Source of the DNA: JAYOEY01 sp038120295
GTDB lineage: Bacteria; Pseudomonadota; Alphaproteobacteria; MPNO01; UBA2964
Length of the DNA stretch: 64,000 bases
NCBI GenBank assembly: GCA_038120295.1
Contig: JAYOLL010000016.1
Location: forward strand, 12,771-76,770
Direction of reading: 5' to 3'
This document shows, piece by piece, positions 17,964-27,355 of the stretch. The notes beneath the pieces are model-generated. The model was not told where the DNA came from. It saw only the letters and a list, made by a program, of their open reading frames with translations, and did not search any database. Position 1 is the first letter of the stretch, and every line of letters begins with the position of its first letter. Position numbers and translations under genes: made by a program.

Positions 17964-19742
17964 ATGAGCGGCATCAAGAAGTCCAACACCAAGTACCAGT
18001 CCGACGTCATCGTCGACATGATCAAGTCCTACGGGTTCGAGCATATCGCGCTCAACCCCGGCGCCAGCTATCGCGGCCTGCATGACAGCCTCGTCAATTA
18101 CGGCGAGAACGACCCGCCGATGATGCTGTGCACGCACGAAAAAATCGCAGTGCAGATGGCGCACGGCTACGCGCGGCACACCGGCAAGCCGATGATCGCC
18201 ATCGTGCACAATCTGGTCGGGCTGCTGCATGCGCCGATGGGCGTCTATTACGCCTATCTCGATCGTGCGCCGGTGTTCATCATCGGGGCAACCGGGCCCG
18301 TGGCCGAGAACAAGCGGCGTCCCTTTATCGACTGGATCCATTCGGCCCATGTGCAGGGCCAGGTGATCCGCGACTACGTGAAGTGGGACGCCCAGCCCGC
18401 AACGATCGATTACGTCCCGGATTCCTTCGCCCGCGCCTATTCCGTGATGATGACCGGACGTCAGGGCCCGATCTATATGTGCTATGACGCCGGACTGCAG
18501 GAAGCGCCGCTCGAGACCGAAATTAAAATGCCGCCGCCGGACACGATGAAAGTCCCGGCGCAGGCAGCCCCCGACCCCACCGCCCTGACCCAGGCCGCCG
18601 ACATGCTGGCCGCAGCGGAGCGTCCGGCCATCGTCGCCGATTTTGCGGCGCGGCCGCCGCATGGCTGGGACCATGTTGTGAACCTGGCCGAAACGCTGGG
18701 CGCGAGTGTTTGGGATGTGAATTCGCGGCTGAATTTCCCGGGAACGCACAAGCTCAACCTCTCGATGGACCATCAGGCCTGTTACGAGGATGTCGATTGC
18801 GTTCTGTTGCTCGACGTCGCCGATTTCGAGAAGCACACCCATGTGCGCGATATCTCGACCCGGACGGTCAAGCCTTCGGTCAAGGAAGACGCCAAATGGA
18901 TCGATATCGGCTGGACCGATACCGAGATTTCCAAATGGTCGATGGACTATTCCCGAACGCTGCATGCCGATATTCGCATGACCGCTGACGTGGTGACCGC
19001 TGCGCCGATGCTGAGCGACCTGCTGAAGGAACGCATCGCGAAGACCGACGGGCTCGCCCAGAAGATTGCTGACCGGACCGACCTGATCGGCAAGAAACAC
19101 GATGCGCTGCGCGCAAAATGGCGCGAGGAAGCGGAAGAAGACTGGGATGCCCAGCCGATGACGGTCGGTCGCCTCGCCCTCGAAATCTGGGAGGTCATCA
19201 AGGACGAGGACTGGGTCCTGACCGCCGGCACGATGCATGATGCGGCCCGCCGGCTGTGGGATTTCGACCGCCCCTACTGCCACGGCGGGCGCGAACTCGG
19301 CACCGGAACGCAGATCGGCACGTCCCTCGGCGTCGCGCTCGCCAACAAGGGCACCGGTCGGCTTTGCATCGACTTGCAGCCCGACGGCGACCTGATGTTC
19401 GATGCCGGCGCGCTCTGGATGGCGGCCAAGTACGAAATCCCGATGCTCATCGTGATGTACAACAACCGCGCCTACTACAATGACTGGAACCACCAGATCG
19501 TCATCGCCAACAACCGCGGCACCGATCCGTCCCGCGCCTATATCGGCATGGATCTGCTGGACCCCGATCCAGACTTCGCCGGGCTCGCCCGCTCGCAGGG
19601 CTGGTGGGCCGAGGGCCCGATCGAGAATGGCGACGACGTGCAGGCGGCGCTCCGGCGCGCAATCGAGCAGGTCAAGAAGGGCAAGCCCGCCCTGGTCGAC
19701 ACGATCTGCCGACGCGGCAAAGGTAAGGCGTCGCTGACGTAA
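17964..19742 (+). CDS. ThDP-dependent enzyme 2
   Basis: A 592-residue paralogue directly downstream (32 bases) of enzyme 1 and of the same length, so a tandem duplication is likely. Glu59 in MLCTHEKIAVQMAHG is the ThDP activator; the cofactor motif is again QPDGDLMF with IVMYNNRAYYND. Both proteins share GATGPxxExxRRPFIDWIH in the N-terminal domain. Equal lengths and tandem order allow a mixed tetramer or two substrate ranges. It ends before a bidirectional terminator facing the convergent ThDP genes 3 and 4. Confidence 0.9.
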   Translation: MSGIKKSNTKYQSDVIVDMIKSYGFEHIALNPGASYRGLHDSLVNYGENDPPMMLCTHEKIAVQMAHGYARHTGKPMIAIVHNLVGLLHAPMGVYYAYLDRAPVFIIGATGPVAENKRRPFIDWIHSAHVQGQVIRDYVKWDAQPATIDYVPDSFARAYSVMMTGRQGPIYMCYDAGLQEAPLETEIKMPPPDTMKVPAQAAPDPTALTQAADMLAAAERPAIVADFAARPPHGWDHVVNLAETLGASVWDVNSRLNFPGTHKLNLSMDHQACYEDVDCVLLLDVADFEKHTHVRDISTRTVKPSVKEDAKWIDIGWTDTEISKWSMDYSRTLHADIRMTADVVTAAPMLSDLLKERIAKTDGLAQKIADRTDLIGKKHDALRAKWREEAEEDWDAQPMTVGRLALEIWEVIKDEDWVLTAGTMHDAARRLWDFDRPYCHGGRELGTGTQIGTSLGVALANKGTGRLCIDLQPDGDLMFDAGALWMAAKYEIPMLIVMYNNRAYYNDWNHQIVIANNRGTDPSRAYIGMDLLDPDPDFAGLARSQGWWAEGPIENGDDVQAALRRAIEQVKKGKPALVDTICRRGKGKASLT

Positions 19743-19905
19743 GAAGGCGACAAGCACGTCCTTCGCGCCAGAATTATCTGTCATCCCCGCACTCATTGCG
19801 GGGAACTCCAGGCGCGGAAGCCATGTCGGTGGCGCGTGCTCCCCGGGAACCGCCGAACCGTCTCTGGAACTGTGGGTGGATTTCGTCGGCAAACAGCGGC
19901 CATGA

Positions 19906-19930
19906 AAAAGGCGGGCACTGCCCGCCTTTT
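19906..19930. terminator. Bidirectional intrinsic terminator
   Basis: A 7-bp GC stem (19910-19916 with 19920-19926, loop ACT) extended by AAAA/TTTT on the flanks. It lies between the convergent ThDP genes 2 and 3 and can end transcription from both sides. A second small GC hairpin (TCCCCGC/GCGGGGA) occurs near 19783-19803. Confidence 0.85.
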
Positions 19931-19951
19931 CCATTCTGAACGGCTAAACGA

Positions 19952-21745
19952 TTACGCCTCGCGGGCGGGCGGCGGGACCGCGTAGCCTTTCTCAACGTGA
20001 ACATTCAGCACGAACGGCTTGCCGGAATCTACGACCTTCAGCGCGTTCTCGATTGCCGGAACGAGGTCGCCGACGGTGGTCACCGGACCGGCAGAGTCGA
20101 CACCGAGAGACGCCGCATAGCGGTGAATTTCGACTTCCGGGTCGTCAATCCGCTGACCGATCCACCGGTTCTCCGGCGGGCGGTTACGCATTTTTGCCAC
20201 GGTCTCCTGATGGATTTCGTCGTTAAAGTTCGACCGGTTGTTGGAGATGATAATCAGCACCGGAATGCTGTAATGCGCAGCCGTCCAGAGCGCGGAAGCG
20301 CCCTGCATTGTGTCGCCGTCGCCCAGGATTGCGACCACCGTGCGGTCCGTATCCTTGAGCCCCAGCCCTGCGCCGATAGCGGTGCCAGGCCCGGATGCCA
20401 GACCGCCTCCCGCATCGTTGCCGAGGTAATCGAGCGGATGGGTCCAGTGATACCCGTCAGCCGCCCAGCCGATCGGAACGTTGGCCAGCGTTATGTTACG
20501 ACCCTTCCGAGCCTCGTTCATACCGAGAGTCAGAGCCTCGACCGAGATCGGATCGCCGGCGGCGAACTGGTCGAAGGTCTTGTCGACATCCGCCGTACGG
20601 CCCTTGTTCTGACCGTCCCATTTGGACTTGCCGCCCAGACGGGCCTCGCAGGCCGCAAGCAGCTGATCCACAACGGGTTCCGGCTCGGCGAACATGGATA
20701 CGTCGCCCAGCGGCATACCCATATGATCCATCGAGTAGCCGTTATGCAGGGCCGAATCCATGGAGACATGGATGACCTTGGCCGTGACTTCGTCCCTGCC
20801 AAACACCAGCTTGAAGGTGCCGGCAAGATCGAGCGCGTTAAGGTCGAGGAACACGTCCGCTTCCTTCATAGCGGTAACCGCTTCGTCGCGCGGCCGGTTT
20901 CCCGGAGGCGCAAGGCTCAGAGGATGATCGGTCGGGAACGCCGAGGCGACCTTGATATCCTGCACCACGCCCATGCCGAGCAGTTCCGCCAGCTTGACCC
21001 GCGCGGCGTAGCTTTCCTCGCTGCGTTTCAGGCGACCGCACAGCATGACAGGATTCTTGGCGTTGCACAGCAGGTCCGCCGCCTTGTCGATCGCCGATTG
21101 CGGCGCGCAAACCGGGTCGCAGGGCTGGTAACGCGAAACATCCGGCAGTTTCATCTCCGGATCGATCTCGCTTTCCTGCAGACCTGCGTCGAGACAGACA
21201 TAGGCCGGCGCGGTCGGCGCCTCCCGGATCGTCTTGTTGACCCGCGCCATGGTCTCGGCAAGAGCCTGCGCCGAGCGGGGTTCATCGTCATACTTCACGA
21301 AATTGCGGATCAGCGCCCCCTGGTCCTTTTCGGTATGGATCCAGTCGATCCACGGGCGGCGCTTGGGCGCGTCGACCGGGCCGGTCGCGCCCATGATCAC
21401 CATCGGCACCCGGTTACACCAGGCATTGAATATCCCCATCATGCCGTGCATGAGCCCGACATTGGAATGCAGGATGCAGCCCATCGGTTCGTCGGTTGCC
21501 TTGCCATACCCCTGCGCGATGTGAACCGCATGATCCTCATGAAGGCACAGGATCATCTGCGGCTCGTCGTTGCCCAGATAATTCACGATGGAGTCGTGGA
21601 ACCCGCGATAGCTCGCGCCCGGGTTCATCGACAGGTACTTGATACCCATCCGCCGCAGCATTTCGGCGGCGACGTCCGATGCCCAGCCCATCTTCGGATT
21701 GCCGACATTGACCGGACGGTCGAATTTTTTCAGATCGGTAGCCAT
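19952..21745 (-). CDS. ThDP-dependent enzyme 3
   Basis: A 597-residue ThDP enzyme. E70 lies in ILCLHEDHAVHIAQGYG, after NPGASYRGFHDSIVNYLGND. The cofactor motif is the normal ILGDGDTMQGASALW with IISNNRSNFND. It pairs most closely with enzyme 4 (shared NPxMGWASDVAAEMLRR start and GATGPVDAPxRRPWIDWIH), so the cluster holds two sub-pairs (1+2 and 3+4) plus the more distant enzyme 5. It lies 34 bases after enzyme 4 on the same strand, the last of a run starting with the FMN oxidase at 24676. Confidence 0.9.
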   Translation of the reverse strand: MATDLKKFDRPVNVGNPKMGWASDVAAEMLRRMGIKYLSMNPGASYRGFHDSIVNYLGNDEPQMILCLHEDHAVHIAQGYGKATDEPMGCILHSNVGLMHGMMGIFNAWCNRVPMVIMGATGPVDAPKRRPWIDWIHTEKDQGALIRNFVKYDDEPRSAQALAETMARVNKTIREAPTAPAYVCLDAGLQESEIDPEMKLPDVSRYQPCDPVCAPQSAIDKAADLLCNAKNPVMLCGRLKRSEESYAARVKLAELLGMGVVQDIKVASAFPTDHPLSLAPPGNRPRDEAVTAMKEADVFLDLNALDLAGTFKLVFGRDEVTAKVIHVSMDSALHNGYSMDHMGMPLGDVSMFAEPEPVVDQLLAACEARLGGKSKWDGQNKGRTADVDKTFDQFAAGDPISVEALTLGMNEARKGRNITLANVPIGWAADGYHWTHPLDYLGNDAGGGLASGPGTAIGAGLGLKDTDRTVVAILGDGDTMQGASALWTAAHYSIPVLIIISNNRSNFNDEIHQETVAKMRNRPPENRWIGQRIDDPEVEIHRYAASLGVDSAGPVTTVGDLVPAIENALKVVDSGKPFVLNVHVEKGYAVPPPAREA

Positions 21746-21779
21746 TGTTTCGTTTCCTTATGAAATCCGTTGTCCAGCC

Positions 21780-23591
21780 TTATTCACCCTTGCTGCCGCC
21801 GCGCATCAGCGGGGGCACGGCGTAGCCGGTCGACACATGTACGTCGATCAGGTGGCACTTGCCGTCCTCGACGGCCTTGAGCCCCTCCTCGATCCTGTCC
21901 ATCAGCTCGCCCATCTTCGTAACCGGCGGACCGGCCTCGAAACCGAGCGACTGAGCGAGTTCGGTAAAGCTGATTTCCGGTTCGGATATCCGCATACCGA
22001 TCCAGCGGTTCTCGACCGGACGGTCGCGATCCCTGGCCACGGTTTCCTGATGCAGCTCGTCGTTAAAGTTCGAGCGGTTGTTGGAGATCACCACCAGCAT
22101 CGGGATGCGGTAGCGAGCGGCGGTCCAGAGCGCCGAATTCCCCTGCATGAAATCCCCGTCACCGAGCACCGACACGGCAAGCCGCCCGGTTCCCTTGACG
22201 GCAAGCGCCGCGCCTACGGATGTGCCGGGGCCGGACGCCAGCCCGCCGCCGCCGTCATGTCCGAGATAGGACAGAGGATCGGTGAACTGGTAAGCCGGCC
22301 CGACGCCGCCCGAGGCGACGCGGTTCATCGAGATCTTGCGGTCGCCCTGGGCCTCCGCGATCGCCGTAACGATGTCCGCCGGTTCGATGGTCGAATTCGC
22401 ATCGCGGCCCGCAATCGGTTCCCAGGATGACGGTTCCGGACCGACCCGCTTGCCGTCCCATTTCGAACCGCCGCCGCGCTTCTCGATTTCGGCAAGCAGC
22501 TGCGCGACAAACGCGTCCTGATCGGCGTTGATGTTGATATCGGTCTCCGGCAACTCAAACAGCTCCATCCCGAATCCGTTATGGAGATACTGTTCAAGCG
22601 AGCAGTGGATGAGCTTGCCCTTGATCGGACCGTCGCGCTTGAGAAGACGCTGGGTGCCGCCGAAGTCCAGCCAGTTGAGGCTGAGAACCACATCGGCGTT
22701 GTGAACCGTTTCGCGAACCAGCGGGCTGACACCGCCGGCCGGACGACCGACATGCAGCAGATGATCGCTCGGGAATACAGCCGCGTTGCGGAGGTTCGTC
22801 AGCACCCCGGCGCCGACCGATTCCGCCAGCTTGACCCGGTTGTCCCAGGCATCCTGCGTCCGCGCGCTGCGACCGATCATGATGACCGGATTTTTCGCGC
22901 CCAGAAGAAGGTCGGCGACCTCCGCCACGGCATCTTCCGAGGCCCTCGGCGGATCCGACGGGAGGAACCGGCTTGCGTCCGGAATATCGATTTCGCCGTC
23001 AAGCGCTTCTTCCTGAAGGCCGGCATCCAGACAGACATAAACGGGCCCGGGCGGTTCGCTGCGAGCGATCTGGTTTGCCCGGTACATCGTTTCCACGATG
23101 GCCTGCGCGGAGCGGGGTTCGTCATCCCACTTCACGTAGTTCCGAAGCATCGCGCCCTGATCCTTCATTGTATGGATCCAGTCGATCCACGGACGCCGCA
23201 ACGGCGCATCGACCGGGCCGGTCGCGCCCATCATGATGATCGGGGCCCGATAGCACCAGGCGTTGAAGGTCGCCATCAGACCGTGCATCAGCCCCACATT
23301 GGAGTGAAGCGCGCAGGCCATCGGCTCTCCCGTCGCCTTTGCGTAGCCCTGCGCGACATGGACCGCATGGTCCTCATGCAGGCAAATCAGCATCTGCGGC
23401 GAATCATTGCCGAGATAGTTCACGATCGAGTCGTGCAGCCCGCGATAGCTCGCGCCGGGATTCAGCGAGATGTATTTCACGCCGATCCTGCGCAGCATCT
23501 CGGCTGCGACATCGCTCGCCCAGCCCATCTGCGGATTGCCGATGTTCTCCGGACGGTCGAGGCCCTTCAGATCCTTCGAGATCTCATTCAT
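21780..23591 (-). CDS. ThDP-dependent enzyme 4, translationally coupled to FMN oxidase 3
   Basis: A 603-residue ThDP enzyme with E73 in LICLHEDHAVHVAQGYA and cofactor motif VLGDGDFMQGNSALW plus VISNNRSNFND. Its ATG (23591-23589) overlaps the TGA of the upstream FMN 2-hydroxy-acid oxidase in an ATGA arrangement, so the two proteins are probably made together. This is the order expected for mandelate-type chemistry: hydroxy acid to keto acid, then keto acid to aldehyde plus CO2. Whether the substrate is aromatic is unknown. Confidence 0.9.
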   Translation of the reverse strand: MNEISKDLKGLDRPENIGNPQMGWASDVAAEMLRRIGVKYISLNPGASYRGLHDSIVNYLGNDSPQMLICLHEDHAVHVAQGYAKATGEPMACALHSNVGLMHGLMATFNAWCYRAPIIMMGATGPVDAPLRRPWIDWIHTMKDQGAMLRNYVKWDDEPRSAQAIVETMYRANQIARSEPPGPVYVCLDAGLQEEALDGEIDIPDASRFLPSDPPRASEDAVAEVADLLLGAKNPVIMIGRSARTQDAWDNRVKLAESVGAGVLTNLRNAAVFPSDHLLHVGRPAGGVSPLVRETVHNADVVLSLNWLDFGGTQRLLKRDGPIKGKLIHCSLEQYLHNGFGMELFELPETDININADQDAFVAQLLAEIEKRGGGSKWDGKRVGPEPSSWEPIAGRDANSTIEPADIVTAIAEAQGDRKISMNRVASGGVGPAYQFTDPLSYLGHDGGGGLASGPGTSVGAALAVKGTGRLAVSVLGDGDFMQGNSALWTAARYRIPMLVVISNNRSNFNDELHQETVARDRDRPVENRWIGMRISEPEISFTELAQSLGFEAGPPVTKMGELMDRIEEGLKAVEDGKCHLIDVHVSTGYAVPPLMRGGSKGE

Positions 23592-24676
23592 CTTTCATAC
23601 TCCAGTGGTGAAAGGTCTATATGGGTGTACTGGCTTAGGACAAGAGGATCAGTAACCGGCTCCGCCTCTTCGACGAACTCCGGTCCGATCTCTCCGAAAT
23701 TGTGAAGGCCCGTCAGGGCCATTGACGTCATTATCTCGCCCTCGAGCAGTTCCAGCATGCGGACGATCGCCGCGCGACCGCCGGCGGCGAGCGCCAGCCC
23801 CTGCAGCTTGCCGATGCAGACCGCCGTCGCGCCGAGCGCCAGCGCCTTGATGACATCGGTGCCGCGCATGATCCCGCCATCGAGGACAATCTCCGCCTTG
23901 CCGCCGACCGCGTCGACGATTTCCGGCAGGACTTCCGCCGTGCCGCGCCCATGATCGAGCTGACGTCCGCCGTGGTTCGAGACGTATACGACGTCGACGC
24001 CATGTTCGACGGCCGTCGCCGCGTCCTCGGCGGTGGCGATTCCCTTGACGATCAGGGGAATATCGTGACGGTCCTTGAAAGTCTTTATGTTGTCCCAGTT
24101 CAGCGCAGCCTGCCATTCACGACTCTCATTAAGCCGCCCACGCCGCGATGACGGCGCCCAGCGCTTGATGATGTCGCGTTCTCGCCGGCTGTAGATGGCG
24201 GTATCGACGGTCAGGCAGAACATCGTGAAACCAGAGTCCTGTGCAGCCTTTACCTGGTCCCCGATCCAGTCGTCGTCGCCCCTGACATAAAGCTGGAATA
24301 CCTTGGGCGCATCGGTCGCCGGCCCGACGACTTCCATGGTCGGTTCGGTAACGGACGACAGGAAAGAAATCGTGCCGAATTCTCCGGCAGCCTCCGCCGA
24401 GGCGAGTCCGCCCCCTTCGCCGATCAGCTGCATCGAGCCGATCGGCGCCAGCATCACGGGGATGCGGATCCTGTTGCCAAGGAACTCTGTCGAGGGGTCG
24501 ACCTCGGCAACGTCCCGCAGGATACGCGGCGCTATGCCTAACGCATCGAACGCCAAGCGATTCCGCCGCAACGTTGTTTCCGACTCGGAGCCGCCCATCA
24601 GATAATCCCAGACGCCATCGCCGATATTCCGGCGCGCGCGGACAGCTATCTGCTGAAGCGTAGCGAATTCATCCAA
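23588..24676 (-). CDS. FMN-dependent 2-hydroxy-acid oxidase/dehydrogenase 3
   Basis: A 362-residue third copy of the FMN oxidase family. WDYLMGGSESETTLRRNR, the FMN lysine in LIVKGIATAED (K211), catalytic H235 in YVSNHGGRQLD and DGGIMRGTDVIKALALGA are kept. The start is taken as TTG at 24676, with AGGGACG a few bases upstream; no in-frame ATG precedes the conserved N-terminus. It overlaps ThDP enzyme 4 by 4 bases. Members of this family with GGSESE near the N-terminus include mandelate, lactate and glycolate oxidases, so substrate assignment is open. Confidence 0.9.
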   Translation of the reverse strand: MDEFATLQQIAVRARRNIGDGVWDYLMGGSESETTLRRNRLAFDALGIAPRILRDVAEVDPSTEFLGNRIRIPVMLAPIGSMQLIGEGGGLASAEAAGEFGTISFLSSVTEPTMEVVGPATDAPKVFQLYVRGDDDWIGDQVKAAQDSGFTMFCLTVDTAIYSRRERDIIKRWAPSSRRGRLNESREWQAALNWDNIKTFKDRHDIPLIVKGIATAEDAATAVEHGVDVVYVSNHGGRQLDHGRGTAEVLPEIVDAVGGKAEIVLDGGIMRGTDVIKALALGATAVCIGKLQGLALAAGGRAAIVRMLELLEGEIMTSMALTGLHNFGEIGPEFVEEAEPVTDPLVLSQYTHIDLSPLEYER

Positions 24677-24857
24677 TGAAACGTCCCTGCCTTCTCGACG
24701 ACAGCCGTTCTCGTCTGACGCCTGATGCTCAATCGCATTCTGTTATGGATCGGAACGGGCCGCCTTCTGATGGGAGCCCTCTTCCCGTTTCGACAATCAT
24801 ATATCCTGCCGACAGTTCCGAAAAGCGCGGTCGGACCTGAATTCGGCAAATTTCCGA

Positions 24858-26579
24858 TCAGACCGGATCGGACGCCATGACGTTAATGACCGCCTGCCGC
24901 TTGTCGACCATGACCGCCTTGAGCGCACGTTCCAGGGCCGGCTGCATTTCCGCAGGATCGGTAACCTGTTCGCCGTAACCGCCCGAAACCTCAGCCATCT
25001 TCTCGTAATGCTGCTCGACGTTAAAATGCGCCAGCGGCACCTGGTTGGCCCTGGCCGCATATCCGTCGGGATGGAGGCCTAACGCGGATCCGCGCACGGC
25101 CTGCCAGCGCTGGTTGTTGAACACCACGGTCAGGATCGGGAGATCGTACTCCGCCGCCACGTAATGCGCCGAGATAGGAACATTGAACATATAGGAACCG
25201 TCGCCGTGCGTTCCGACCACGAGCCTGTCCCTGTCCGCCAGCTTGGCGCCAAGGGCGACGCCCATGCCGTGACCGAGCCCCGAGGAGGCCCCGGCATTGA
25301 GAATCTTCGTCGGCTTGGAGGTATCGAGATACTGCACCTGAAGCTGGGATTCCTTGGCGAAGATCGTATCCGCATCGGTGATATTGCCGATGCAATGGGA
25401 GATCCACGCAGGATGGACCGGGGTCTTGTCCTTCACCTCCTCAAGCTTGGCGGCCCAGCTGTCTTCCAGCTTCTGATGTCGTTCGGAAATCGCCCTGCGT
25501 CGCTTGTCGATCGTCGCCGTGGCGGACTTCGCCGGCTCCTCCATCGCCGCGCGAAGCGCCCGCAGCCCGATATCGGAAGCGCAGGTCAGGGCAATATCGG
25601 CGCCGAAACCCCGCACCGGCAGCATTGTATAATGCGGATCGACCGCGAGCTGGATCACCTGGCAATCCTCGGACGGATTCACCTGGGATGGCAGCCACGG
25701 AACCGCCGTATCCATGACAAGAATGGCATCGGCGGCTTCGACGAACGGGTTCGGGTTGCCGCCCGCGAACATCGGATGATGGCGCGGCATGGCGACGAAC
25801 CGGTTGCGGTACTCGACGACGGGAATCGCGTACTTATCGGCCAGATCGACCAGCGCCGGCATGACCCCGGGGTTCCGGCCGCCCCAGTTCGTGATGATTA
25901 CCGGATTCTCGGCCTTTGCCAGAATGTCAGCCGCCTGCTGCAGGGCTTCAGGATCGGGCGCTGCGGGAGCCGCGGCCTTAATACGACCCGGCGATGTGTA
26001 GGTGAACTCATCAACCTCCCACGCCAGGACTTCGCGCGGCAGCGACAGGTAAGCCGGGCCCTTCGGATCGCTCATCATGACGCTCAGCGCCCGGTCGACA
26101 ATGGTTTCGAGCTGCTCGATATTTCGCAGTTCGTAATCCCACTTCACGGCTTCGCGGGTCATACCGCTCTGGTCGTACATTTCCTGGGTCCAGTGGATGT
26201 CCAGCGAGCGATGCCCCTTGAGGCTGTGTTCGTTGGTCGGCGTGCGGCCCGCTGTGAAAAGCATGGGCACGTTCCCGCGCGACGCGTTCAGCAGCCCGTT
26301 CATGCCGTTCGCGGTGCCGACATTCACATGCATCATGGTGAGCTGCGGACGTCCCGTTGCGAGATAGTAGCCGATCGCCATGTGCTGGGCAGTATTCTCG
26401 TGCGGGCACGCGATCGGCGTGGGATGCGCCGTGCCGTTTGCCTGCGCCTTGGCAAGCGCCTCGATCAGCGGCGCGAAATCGGTCCCGGCATTGGCGAACA
26501 GATAGTCGACGCCGCGATCCGCGAGGATTGCCAGATAGGCGTCGGCGACGGTGCAGTTCTTGATGGTTTTCTTCGGCAT
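24858..26579 (-). CDS. ThDP-dependent enzyme 5 (more divergent)
   Basis: A 573-residue ThDP enzyme. E61 is in IACPHENTAQHMAIGYY and the cofactor motif reads GTHGDGSYMFNVP with VVFNNQRWQAVR. It lacks the NPGASYRG signature of the other four, having FANAGTDFAPLIEAL at that place. ATG at 26579 was chosen (MPKKTIKNCTVADAYL); an extra 15 residues upstream are possible but look less conserved. Located upstream of FMN oxidase 3 on the same strand with a 181-base space. Family options include acetolactate synthase-like or benzoylformate decarboxylase-like enzymes. Confidence 0.88.
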   Translation of the reverse strand: MPKKTIKNCTVADAYLAILADRGVDYLFANAGTDFAPLIEALAKAQANGTAHPTPIACPHENTAQHMAIGYYLATGRPQLTMMHVNVGTANGMNGLLNASRGNVPMLFTAGRTPTNEHSLKGHRSLDIHWTQEMYDQSGMTREAVKWDYELRNIEQLETIVDRALSVMMSDPKGPAYLSLPREVLAWEVDEFTYTSPGRIKAAAPAAPDPEALQQAADILAKAENPVIITNWGGRNPGVMPALVDLADKYAIPVVEYRNRFVAMPRHHPMFAGGNPNPFVEAADAILVMDTAVPWLPSQVNPSEDCQVIQLAVDPHYTMLPVRGFGADIALTCASDIGLRALRAAMEEPAKSATATIDKRRRAISERHQKLEDSWAAKLEEVKDKTPVHPAWISHCIGNITDADTIFAKESQLQVQYLDTSKPTKILNAGASSGLGHGMGVALGAKLADRDRLVVGTHGDGSYMFNVPISAHYVAAEYDLPILTVVFNNQRWQAVRGSALGLHPDGYAARANQVPLAHFNVEQHYEKMAEVSGGYGEQVTDPAEMQPALERALKAVMVDKRQAVINVMASDPV

Positions 26580-26835
26580 TGGACGAGGCCTCCCTGCCCC
26601 GCGCGGCATCGATGCGCCGCACACTGAATTCTGGGTCGATAGCCATCAGGGAAAGAAACAGGAGAGGTCCGGTTTCCAGTTTTCCGATCCGGTATGCTGA
26701 GAGGATAGGTCCCGGCTCTCAAAAGCGTCAACCACGCCCGACATAAAAACCGAATTCAAAGCAGGCGACGGGCGCTTGACGCCATCCAGCCCCGCTGAAT
26801 TAATCGTACGACCTCAAACTCTGAAAGGCTCGGAA

Positions 26836-27306
26836 ATGCCAACGACCATAACACTCGCAAAAGCGGAACAGATCATCGACGCCATCTTCAAAAAGGCGGA
26901 AGCCGACGGCAACAAGCCAATGGCCGTCGCCGTGGTCGACCAGGGCTCCCACGTCATTGCCTTCAAGAAACAGGACGATTCCTCGATGCTGCGCTTCGAG
27001 ATGGCGCACGGAAAATGCTACGCCTCGCTGGCTCTGGGTCGCTCCAGCTCCCTTGTTCGGTACCGGGCTGAAGAACGCCCGATGTTCATGGACTATCTTT
27101 ACCGGAGCTCCGACGGAAAAATCTTTGCCGAGGACGGCGGTATGCTGGTGCGGGACTCAAACGGCGATCTGCTCGGCGCAGTCGGGGTCACAGGCGAACG
27201 GCCGGAACGCGACGAGGAACTCGCACTCCATGGCATACACGCCGCCGGCTACCTGACCGACGAAGACGCGGTCGGCACCGGGCATAAGATCAGAATGGAA
27301 AACTAA
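26836..27306 (+). CDS. GlcG/HbpS-family heme-binding protein
   Basis: A 156-residue DUF336 protein. The opening ITLAKAEQIIDAIFKKAEADG and the central MAVAVVDQGSHVIAFKKQDDSS are typical, as is LGAVGVTGERPERDEELA near the C-terminus. AAAGG lies upstream of the ATG at 26836. GlcG-type proteins accompany glycolate oxidase genes and HbpS binds heme, so its presence beside three FMN hydroxy-acid oxidases makes sense, though the exact job is not settled. It is divergent from ThDP enzyme 5 and closed by a terminator. Confidence 0.85.
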   Translation: MPTTITLAKAEQIIDAIFKKAEADGNKPMAVAVVDQGSHVIAFKKQDDSSMLRFEMAHGKCYASLALGRSSSLVRYRAEERPMFMDYLYRSSDGKIFAEDGGMLVRDSNGDLLGAVGVTGERPERDEELALHGIHAAGYLTDEDAVGTGHKIRMEN

Positions 27307-27308
27307 AA

Positions 27309-27338
27309 AAAACGGCCGGAACGAAGTCCGGCCGTTTT
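27309..27338. terminator. Bidirectional intrinsic terminator
   Basis: Perfect 12-bp stem (27309-27320 with 27327-27338, loop ACGAAG) with A and T tracts built into its ends, between the convergent GlcG-like and bicupin genes. Confidence 0.9.
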
Positions 27339-27355
27339 GCTGTCTTATTGCTGCG

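Noticed and set aside
17736..19934. Very long open frame on the minus strand opposite ThDP enzymes 1 and 2
   Set aside because: It is antisense to well-conserved ThDP proteins, its translation is low-complexity Asp/His/Arg/Gly-rich and shows no domain; GC-rich codon bias explains it.
19997..21763. Long plus-strand frame opposite ThDP enzyme 3 (and similar ones at 14306-16000, 22581-23705, 25164-26627)
   Set aside because: These mirror real genes on the other strand, lack ribosome sites and family motifs.
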